Assembly (NCBI GenBank): GCA_963808125.1
Contig: CAWEEP010000048.1
Location: 1 to 37,866, forward strand
Origin: CAWEEP01 sp963808125
GTDB taxonomy: Bacteria; Chloroflexota; Dormibacteria; Aeolococcales; Aeolococcaceae
Direction: 5' to 3'
Length of the DNA stretch: 37,866 bases
Below the pieces are notes generated by a model, which saw only the letters and a program-made list of their open reading frames with translations, did not search any database and was not told the DNA's origin. The position numbers and the translations under genes were made by a program. How positions within the stretch are numbered: the stretch's first letter is position 1; every line of letters begins with the position of its first letter. Positions 31,489-37,866 of this stretch are shown here, piece after piece.

Positions 31489-32888
31489 TGGCGGCCCCAC
31501 GGATCGCACAGCCGGCTCCGCCGGCTCCGGCTGGCACCGATGGGCTGGTCTCGCTCCGCGCCCGGCTGGTGGCGATGGGCGGCCTCGCCGACCTGTCCCG
31601 GCCCGCAGTGCCGAGACGGGCGACGGCGTGGGCACCGCCGCCCCCGCCGGCGGAACGTGCCGGGGCGCTCGGCTTCCGCGCCGAGGAGGAGGTGCTGGTC
31701 CGCCGTGTCAGCATCGACCTGGCCCCCTTCCTGGCCCGGGCCGGGGCGCCGTCGCCGGCCGCTCCCGGCGACATGGTCCGTCTTCTCTACAACCTCCCCG
31801 CCGACGTCCCTGGCGGGCGATGGGCGGAGGCCGAGATGGCGGTGCTCGACATTGAGACCCTTGGCCTGCGTGGCAGCGGCGTGGTGCCCTTCCTGGTCGG
31901 TGTCGGCATCCCGCGGGGCTCAGCGCTCGACATCGACCAGTACCTGCTCGCCGACCTCGAGGCCGAGGGGGCGATGCTCGACGCTGTCTGCGCCCGGCTC
32001 GCCTCTCGCCGGGTCCTGGTCACCTACAACGGCCGCAGCTTCGACGTGCCGGTGCTGCAGTCGCGGTGCATCCTCAACCGGCGGGCCCCCGACGCCGTCT
32101 GCCCCGCGCTCCACTGCGATCTGCTGGCCCCGGTGCGGCGGCTCTTCCGAGATCGTCTGGGCCCGTGCACCCTGCGCCAGGCTGAGACCTGCCTCCTCGG
32201 ATTCGACCGGGGCGACGACGTTCCCGGGGCGGAGGCGCCCGCCCGTTTCCGCGCCTGGCTGAACGGGGCGCCGCCCGAGGTTCTCGAGGGGGTCATCCGC
32301 CACAACCAGTTCGATCTCTGCGCGACGATGGTGCTGGCGGGGCGGCTGGTGGCGCATGTGGCGGGACGGATGATCGAGCCGGTGCATGCGGCCGACCGGT
32401 ACCGCCTCGGTGTCCACATGGAGCGGATCGGGCTGGCCGACGCGGCCGACGAGCACTATGCGGCCGCCTTCCGGGACGCCACCTCACCGTGGTCTCAGCC
32501 CGCCGGACACCGGCTTGCCCGGCGGCGACGACGCCGCCAGCGCGCGGCACGGACGGCGAGAACACCGTCTATGGCTCTGCCCATCTACCGGGAGCTGTGG
32601 CGACGGCATCCGGACGACCTGGCCGCGGCCCGGGGCCTGGCCATCGCCCTGGAGGCGGACGGCGACCTGGGGGAGGCCCTCGCCGTCTGTGACCAGGCGG
32701 AAGCGGTGCTGGCGGGCCGCCCTCTGTGGTGGCGGCGCCTGGCCGCCGCGAGGGGCCACCCGCGAATGGCGGGCGAGGGGCCGGAGGCGGAGTGGGCGCG
32801 GCGGGCGGAGCGCCTGCGGCGGAGGCGTTCGCCGTCCCGGCGCCAGGCCGTGCTGTCCCTCGGAGGCGACCCGTTCGTGGTGAGGTGA
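31488..32888 (+). CDS. mrfB: MrfB/YprB-type exonuclease with a TPR-like tail
   Basis: A 466-residue protein with a ribonuclease H-like DEDD exonuclease domain and C-terminal helical repeats, the layout of B. subtilis MrfB (YprB), the partner of MrfA. Signatures: catalytic Asp-Glu in AVLDIETLGLRGSGVVPFLV (about 120-140), LVTYNGRSFDVPVLQSR, CDLLAPVRRLFRDRLG, CTLRQAETCLLGFDRGDDVP, and HNQFDLCATM with the last catalytic Asp. The tail (from about 320) has A/L-rich helix pairs such as AARGLAIALEADGDLGEAL. Near residue 345 there is a short Arg-rich stretch (RRRRRRQ) that may hide a local indel. The ATG at 31488 overlaps the mrfA stop. Confidence 0.87.
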   Translation: MAAPRIAQPAPPAPAGTDGLVSLRARLVAMGGLADLSRPAVPRRATAWAPPPPPAERAGALGFRAEEEVLVRRVSIDLAPFLARAGAPSPAAPGDMVRLLYNLPADVPGGRWAEAEMAVLDIETLGLRGSGVVPFLVGVGIPRGSALDIDQYLLADLEAEGAMLDAVCARLASRRVLVTYNGRSFDVPVLQSRCILNRRAPDAVCPALHCDLLAPVRRLFRDRLGPCTLRQAETCLLGFDRGDDVPGAEAPARFRAWLNGAPPEVLEGVIRHNQFDLCATMVLAGRLVAHVAGRMIEPVHAADRYRLGVHMERIGLADAADEHYAAAFRDATSPWSQPAGHRLARRRRRRQRAARTARTPSMALPIYRELWRRHPDDLAAARGLAIALEADGDLGEALAVCDQAEAVLAGRPLWWRRLAAARGHPRMAGEGPEAEWARRAERLRRRRSPSRRQAVLSLGGDPFVVR

Positions 32889-32964
32889 ACCCCTTGCGCC
32901 CGCAGCCGCGTTGTCTGGGACGACAATAGCCGCCCCGTGGTGCGGGTTCCTCCCAGATGATCGG

Positions 32965-34650
32965 ATGACAAAGAAAGTCCCCCCGACCCCCAGCCCAGAG
33001 ACCGAGGGGGACGCCTCCCCGTTGGCTGGCGACGCCGTCGTGGTGGGGGCCGCATCTCTGCTCGCCGGCGACGCCCTTCTCGTCGACGAGATGGTCGCCT
33101 CCGCCGGCGCTGAGGTCGGTGCCACCGGCGGCGAGGCGGGCCCGCCGGGCGCCAGCGTCGCGGACGCCGCCGGCGCCTCGGGGGGCGCTCCGTCCCGGCA
33201 GCGCGCTTCGCGGCGTGCGCAATTCGGCGATGGTGCTGACCGCCCGCCTCGTCTCCCGGGTGGTGGCCCTGGGCGCCGTCATCGTCGTCATGCATTCGCT
33301 GGGCTCGAACGGATTCGGCGCCATGCAGACGGCGATCAGCTACAGCGCCCTGATCGCCGTCATCGCCGACCTCGGATTCGGCACCCTCTACCTGCGCGAG
33401 GGGGCGAGACGGCCCCAGTTGCTCGGCCGCTACCTCGACAACATGCTGTCGGTCCGCCTGCCGCTCATGGTGCTGGCCATCCTCGTCCTGACCGGTGCCC
33501 TCTGGCTGATCGGGCTCAGCTCGCTGGTGGTCGCCAGCGCGGCCCTGCTGGTCATCTCCGGTACGAGCAGCTGCTGCGTACCCCGCTGTACGCGCTGCAG
33601 CGGCTCCGCTTCGAGATCATCGAGATCGTCCCCGAGGCGCTGCTGCTGCTGGGCTTCGTGGCCCTGGGAGCCGCCACACACCAGGGCCCCGGCTACTTCA
33701 TCTGGGCCTACACGTTCAGCTACATCGCGGCCTGCATCTACTTCTCGATCGTCCTCATCCGCACCGGCATCTGGCACCCGCAGTGGCGCTTCGAGATGGA
33801 GTTGATCCGGCCCTGGCTGGCGATGAGCCTGCCGCTCGCCATCACCTACGTCTTCACCAGCGTGTACTGGAAGATCGACGTGCCCATCCTGCAGGCCTTC
33901 ACCGGCGGGTCTGGGAACTTCATGCAGGTGGGCTGGTACCAGTCCGCGTACAAGCCATTCGAGGCGCTGCTCGTCGTGCCCCTCACGCTCCGCACCGTCG
34001 CCTTCCCGGTGCTCTCTGTGTACCACCGCGAGGCGCCGGAACGGCTGCAGGAGGCGAGCCGCAAGTTCTTCAAGGCGCTGGTCGCCCTCGGCCTGCCGAT
34101 GGCACTCGGGGTGATCATCCTGGCCGACCAGTACACGAACCTGCTCAGCCTCTACCCTCAGGCGGCTCCATCGCTGCGCCTGCTCGGGGTGACCATCGTC
34201 TTCATGTTCGCCGACAACTGCTTCGCCACCACCCTGCTGGCCATGGACCGGCAGAGGACGTACGCCTGGATCGCGGGCGGTGGGATGGTCATCAACATCC
34301 TCCTCAACACGGCGCTGATCCCCATCGCCGAGCACCTCCACCCGGGGAGTGGCTACCTGGTCACCAGCGGCAACACGGCGCTCACCGAGATGGGGCTGGT
34401 GCTGATCGGCTGGCTGACCGTTCGCCGCCTCGGCGTCAGCATCCCCGCGGGGCGGCTGATCTGGAGGATCGCCATCGCCGGCGCGATCATGGGCGCCTTC
34501 CTCCTGCTCGTCCATCCCGAGGGGCGCATCGCCACGGTCGGCTTCACCCTCGCCGCCGCCATCGTCTACCTGGGCGCCGCATGGCTCCTGCGCGTCGCCG
34601 ACCCCCAGGAGATGAGTCTCATCCGGCGGGCGATCCGGCGCGGAGCCTGA
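32965..34650 (+). CDS. polysaccharide/lipid flippase (MOP superfamily), two frameshifts
   Basis: An integral membrane protein of the MATE/MOP (Wzx or MurJ-like) flippase type with about 12-14 hydrophobic segments. Pieces in order: an Ala/Gly/Asp-rich N-terminal tail starting MTKKVPPTPSPET, then the core from SALRGVRNSAMVLTARLVSR with GAMQTAISYSALIAVIADLG, and then YEQLLRTPLYALQRLRFEII and WKIDVPILQAFTGGSGNFMQ to the stop at 34650. Frames change at a six-G run (33180-33185, one base too many) and at ccgg (33558-33561, one base too few). Correction gives about 561 residues. The unusually long low-complexity N-terminal tail (about 74 residues) precedes the first helix. No sugar genes are adjacent; the next gene is an acyl-CoA synthetase. 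Confidence 0.75.
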   Translation: MTKKVPPTPSPETEGDASPLAGDAVVVGAASLLAGDALLVDEMVASAGAEVGATGGEAGPPGASVADAAGASGGAPSRQRASRRAQFGDGADRPPRLPGGGPGRRHRRHAFAGLERIRRHADGDQLQRPDRRHRRPRIRHPLPARGGETAPVARPLPRQHAVGPPAAHGAGHPRPDRCPLADRAQLAGGRQRGPAGHLRYEQLLRTPLYALQRLRFEIIEIVPEALLLLGFVALGAATHQGPGYFIWAYTFSYIAACIYFSIVLIRTGIWHPQWRFEMELIRPWLAMSLPLAITYVFTSVYWKIDVPILQAFTGGSGNFMQVGWYQSAYKPFEALLVVPLTLRTVAFPVLSVYHREAPERLQEASRKFFKALVALGLPMALGVIILADQYTNLLSLYPQAAPSLRLLGVTIVFMFADNCFATTLLAMDRQRTYAWIAGGGMVINILLNTALIPIAEHLHPGSGYLVTSGNTALTEMGLVLIGWLTVRRLGVSIPAGRLIWRIAIAGAIMGAFLLLVHPEGRIATVGFTLAAAIVYLGAAWLLRVADPQEMSLIRRAIRRGA

Positions 34651-34720
34651 CCATCGGGTGTCGCCGACTGCGGCATCATGGTGGGGACGGGCCATCGACG
34701 ACGCCCGGAGGAGACAATCA

Positions 34721-36338
34721 ATGCTGAGCACGATGCAGGAGGCGCCGCTCACCGTCCTCGACATCTTTCGCCGGGGACGCGGACTCTTCGCCCGCAGCGA
34801 GGCCGTCACCTTCACCGGGAGCTCCTCTCGCCACGCCACGTTCGAGACGGTGGGCGACCGCGCCGCACGCCTGGCCGCCGGCCTGCGCCACCTCGGCGTC
34901 GGCGCGGGCGACCGGGTCGCCACCCTCTGCTGGAATCACCAGGAGCACCTCGAGGCGTACCTCGCCGTGCCCTGCATGGGGGCGGTGCTGCACCCGCTCA
35001 ACGTCCGCCTGGCCCCGGACCGGCTCGCCCACATCATCAACCACGCCGCCGACGGGGTGGTCGTCGTCGACGCCTCGCTGGTGCACCTGCTCGCCGGCAT
35101 CCGCTCCCAGCTGACCACGGTGGAGCGGGTGATCGTGGTCGGCGAGGCGGACACCTCGGGGCTCGATCAGGCCGTCGGCTACGAGGAGCTCATCGCCGAC
35201 CGGCCGCCGGTGGAGGACTGGCCAGATCTGGACGAGAGGCAGGCGGCGGCGATGTGCTACACGACGGGGACGACGGGTGATCCCCGCGGCGTCGTCTACA
35301 GCCACCGCTCCATCTGGCTCCATTCCCACTCGATCTGGGTCAACTTCGAGCTCAGGGATCAGGACCGGCTCCTCGTCACCGTCCCCATGTTCCATGTCAA
35401 CGCGTGGGGAACGCCCTACGCGGCGTGGATGACCGGCACCGACCTGCTCCTCCCGGAGCGGCACCTGCAGCCCGAACGGCTCCTGGACTTCATCGCGCAG
35501 CAGCGCCCCACGTTCGTCGTCGGCGTGCCCAGCGTCTTCCAGGGTCTGCTCGTCGCCGCCGAGGCGGCCGGGGCCGACCTGGGATCCATCCGCCGCGCCA
35601 TCTGCGGCGGATCGGCGGTGCCGCTGGCGCTCATGAAGGCGTACGAGCCGTGGTTCCCGCTCATCCAGGCGTGGGGGATGACGGAGACCAGCCCGATGGG
35701 AACCATCGCCGTCGCCCCCAGGGGCATGCGCGAGGACGATGCCCAGTACTGGCACTACCGCTCCACGACGGGGCGCCCCGTCGCCGGGGTCGAGCTGCGC
35801 ATCACCGGCGAGGCCGGGGAGGTGCTGCCCTGTGACGGTCGCACCGTGGGGGAGATCGAGGTGCGCGGACCGTGGATCACCGGCGAGTACTTCGGCGTCG
35901 ACACGTCCGATCGCTTCCACGACGGCTGGCTGCGCACCGGCGACGCGGCAACCGTTGACGCGCGAGGGTACGTCCAGATCACCGACAGGATCAAGGACGT
36001 CATCAAGTCGGGGGGCGAGTGGATCAGCTCCGTCGAGCTCGGGACCCTCCTCGGCGACCACCCGGCGGTGCTGGAGGCCGTCGTGGTCGGCATCCCCGAC
36101 CGGCGCTGGGCGGGCGCCCCGCTGGCGGTGGTCGAGAGGTTCAAGCCCGGCCAGGCCGTGGCTGCCCGAGGAGTTGCGCCGCTCCCTGGGAGGGAAAGGT
36201 TCCCGAGCTTCTGGCTGCCTGACGCGTGGGCCGTGCTGGACCACCTCCCCCACAACCTCGGTGGGCAAGCGCGACAAGCTGGCCATCCGGGCATGCACGA
36301 GCAGGGACGTCTCGACGGTGACGCGGATCAGACGCTGA
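34721..36338 (+). CDS. acyl-CoA synthetase (AMP-forming, AlkK-like), frameshifted C-terminus
   Basis: Adenylate-forming ligase activating a medium- or long-chain fatty acid to acyl-CoA. Signatures: P-loop CYTTGTTGDPRGVVYSH (about 180-195), TVPMFHVNAWG, the A5 region AWGMTETSPMG, GWLRTGDAATVDARGYVQIT, and the hinge DRIKDVIKSGGEWISS. The last 60 residues are scattered over frames: four extra bases (in gg 36160-36161, aaa 36195-36197, ccc 36202-36204, cc 36256-36257) break the sequence. Corrected, it reads FKPGQAVLPEELRRSLGGKV, then PSFWLPDAWAVLDHLPHN and SVGKRDKLAIRA with the catalytic lysine, ending at 36338. The ATG at 34721 has GGAGGAG at 34707-34713. Confidence 0.85.
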
Positions 36339-36356
36339 GGCCTCAACCTCGGGGGG

Positions 36357-36660
36357 TCAGGCGACGCCGGCGGCCTCCAGGGCCAGGTCGTGGAGCAGCC
36401 CGTTGCTGGAGACGCCCGGCCCCCCCGATCGGCGAATCGGCGCTGCGGTCGGTGGGCGGCCGCCCGCCTCCTCGACGATCACGGCGAGGGCGGCGAAGTC
36501 CAGAGGTTGGCGCGCGAGGTCCAACCGATGTCGGCGATCCGCGTGCCATGGAGAGGTGGGACAGCGAGTTGTCCATGCCGCGGCCATCCCAACAGCGGGC
36601 GGCGAGCTGGCGCAGACGTCGTCGGTGCCGGCGCGGATGAAGCCGGAAGGCTGGTGTGGG
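36357..36660 (-). pseudogene. inositol-monophosphatase-family (HisN-like) gene fragment
   Basis: The minus-strand frame ending at 36357 reads DFAALAVIVEEAGGR and then SGGPGVSSNGLLHDLALEAA, the C-terminal signature of inositol-monophosphatase-family enzymes, including histidinol-phosphate phosphatases. A neighbouring frame supplies the preceding RIADIGWTSRANLW. At least one indel lies between them. The N-terminal two-thirds, including the metal-binding motifs, are absent, because the sequence upstream (right) of about 36.69 kb is unrelated DNA. It is convergent with the acyl-CoA synthetase, 18 bases apart. Boundaries on the right are approximate. Confidence 0.6.
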
Positions 36661-36727
36661 CGAGCATGGCCTGGTCCAGGCGATCGACGGACGAGACGTG
36701 GCAAAAGCAACATAATCGTTCTTTGCG

Positions 36728-36759
36728 CCCGAGGAAACCACCTCGGGCTTTTTATTTTT
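36728..36759 (+). terminator. rho-independent terminator
   Basis: CCCGAGG (36728-36734) pairs with CCTCGGG (36741-36747) around the loop AAACCA, followed by C, five T, A and five T. It is the only classical terminator seen. It lies immediately upstream of the recombinase ribosome binding site, so it ends a transcript from the left whose gene is not present. Confidence 0.85.
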
Positions 36760-36768
36760 GGAGGGACC

Positions 36769-37535
36769 ATGCAAGATTTAAACAAAGAGCATCGGCCCCT
36801 GTACGCAAGAGTTTCAACAAGTGATCAACTCAAAGTGCTGGATGCCCAGGTCAGAGCACTGCGAATTTTTTGCGAACAAAACAACATCACCAACTGGGAG
36901 CTCTTTGCCGACGAAGCCATCTCCGGCACGAAAGCGTCGCGGCCCGGTCTTGATCGCATGATGAAAGCTGTCGAGAATGACGAAATTGAAAACGTGATTG
37001 TGTTCGCGTTCTCACGGTATGCCCGCTCGGTCACCCACATGCTCAAAGGGCTCGAGGTAATGCGTGCCCATAAATCAAATTTCATTTCGCTCACGGAAAA
37101 AATCGACCTCAACACGAGCCTTGGCCACGTGGTGTTGGTTGATCTTCGGCGATCGCACAGCTCAAAGAATATTATCGCTGAAAGGGTCCGGAATGGGCTT
37201 GCAGCGGCCAAAGCCAGGGGCCAGAGGATCGGAAGGCTTCGCACTCGTAATTCCGTTTTGATTGAAAGCCTTCTTGATAACGGCTTCTCGTTTCGCACCA
37301 TTGCGAGGCTGGCGAAATGTTCGCACGGCTCAGTGTCGGCGCAGAAAAAAGAATGGCTCCCAAAAAGGCCGATGCAGAAAGGAAACTCATACCTAATGGT
37401 CAACCAAAAGAGTTTGAAACGCAAGTTGAATTGGCTCCAACGATCATCATTCCACCGGAGATTGCGGCCAGAATCGCGGAGCTCGAAATTAAAACTGTCG
37501 AACCCATCGTCAAATCTGAAACACCTGAGGCGTAA
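36769..37535 (+). CDS. serine recombinase (resolvase/invertase family), with local indels
   Basis: A site-specific serine recombinase of about 255 residues. The catalytic Ser is in PLYARVSTSDQLKVLDAQV (about S16), followed by DEAISGTKASRPGLDRMM, IVFAFSRYARSVTHML and IIAERVRNGLAAAKARGQRI, and a helix-turn-helix LDNGFSFRTIARLAKCSHGS. In the middle, VLVDLRRSHSSKN replaces the expected IF-AIAQLEKN type sequence; other frames supply LIFG and AIAQL there, so compensating indels are present. After KKEW the frame shifts in A-runs; the natural tail (ADAERKLIPNGQPKEFETQV, ending KSETPEA) stops at 37535. The ATG at 36769 has GGAGGG three bases upstream. Codon use is unlike the rest of the window. Confidence 0.8.
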
Positions 37536-37620
37536 TATCTTCTTGGCATACCGCCAAGGGCGGCGACGCGAATAACAATCGCCCGAACTGTACATTCACA
37601 TTCAATAGGGAGCCCCAATC

Positions 37621-37866
37621 ATGGCAACAAAAATAGGATTTCTCAGAGACGAATTTGAGCGAATCGGCTGAGTACCGCCGAAGGACCCGTTTGCACCTCG
37701 ACTCTACGTCGGTTGGCACTACGGAAATACTGGTCTGCGGACTACGTGAAAAGACGTTCGATTTCGATGTTCTCTGCGAGATTTTGAAAGAAATTCCCGA
37801 CCGCGCCGGCGAAGAAGGCTTCTGGCGCATGGTCGACAAGATTGGCGTCGACGAATTGACCAAAAA
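37621..37866 (+). CDS. unknown protein, partial, one-base frameshift
   Basis: From ATG 37621 (AGGGAG about 11 bases upstream) the frame reads MATKIGFLRDEFERIG and hits TGA. One base fewer near 37666-37667 gives FERIAEYRRRTRLHLDST, then SVGTTEILVCGLREKTFDFD and LKEIPDRAGEEGFWRMVDKI, continuing past the window end. The repaired sequence is protein-like, acidic and soluble. No family is recognised. It follows the recombinase by 85 bases and shares its AT-richer composition. Confidence 0.5.

Larger units (their letters stand above)
36690..37866. mobile_element. AT-richer foreign segment carrying a serine recombinase
   Basis: From about 36.69 kb the base composition drops from roughly 70% to about 50% G+C, A-runs and T-runs become common, and codon choice changes (AAA, GAA, ATT, TAA stop). 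The segment holds a rho-independent terminator, a serine recombinase and a partial gene. It may be an integrated element or a misjoined piece from another organism. No attachment-site repeat could be found because the other end is outside the window. Confidence 0.6.

Noticed and set aside
37621..37700. In-frame TGA as evidence of an alternative genetic code
   Set aside because: A one-base deletion near 37666 restores a more protein-like continuous frame, and indels are common in this part of the sequence.

Overview
The window is 37.9 kb of very GC-rich bacterial DNA (roughly 70% G+C by eye) up to about 36.7 kb, followed by about 1.15 kb of clearly AT-richer bacterial DNA. The main part looks like a monoderm soil or environmental member of the Terrabacteria (Actinobacteriota, Chloroflexota or Dormibacterota type). 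The grounds are high GC, two F420-type enzyme families, a SipW/TasA-type secretion module, a PadR regulator, and many genes whose start codon lies 5 to 11 bases after a TAnnnT element with no Shine-Dalgarno sequence (leaderless transcription). The phylum is an inference; no rRNA is present.

Layout: 1-1.8 kb, an IS1380-family insertion sequence at the left edge. 2.0-8.4 kb, housekeeping genes: a small membrane protein, pruA (-), lipA-lipB (+), a small unknown gene, rpiA, tRNA-Val and an NrtR-like regulator. 8.5-8.9 kb, dtd. 9.0-14.5 kb, a four-gene minus-strand operon: TasA/CalY-like protein, SipW-type signal peptidase with an N-terminal array of 26-residue repeats, and two paralogous secreted YVTN beta-propeller proteins. 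All three secreted products have an FTD-type SipW-cognate signal peptide. This is the most novel-looking locus. 14.8-17.3 kb: a frameshifted small membrane gene, a CaCA-family transporter lacking its usual acidic residues, and a PadR regulator. 17.4-20.5 kb (+): HAD phosphatase, Ddn-family protein, LLM oxidoreductase (frameshifted) and a damaged VapBC-like module. 20.5-24.5 kb (-): SDR, aminoglycoside phosphotransferase remnant, tRNA-Phe, a frameshifted small gene, a formyltransferase with a Cys/His tail, and MutY. 24.5-28.9 kb: isocitrate dehydrogenase family gene (frameshifted), alpha/beta hydrolase, secreted CAP protein (-), small membrane protein and VIT-family transporter. 29.0-32.9 kb: mrfA-mrfB, the helicase/exonuclease repair pair. 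33.0-36.3 kb: a polysaccharide flippase and an acyl-CoA synthetase, both frameshifted. 36.36-36.66 kb: a remnant of an inositol-monophosphatase-family gene on the minus strand.

Near 36.69 kb composition changes abruptly. An AT-richer segment carries a rho-independent terminator, a serine recombinase and a partial unknown gene. This is either a mobile element that cut the phosphatase gene or a chimeric join.

From about 14.9 kb rightward many otherwise intact genes carry single-base indels, mostly in homopolymer runs. Most are probably sequencing or assembly errors, so the frameshift calls should be read with that in mind.
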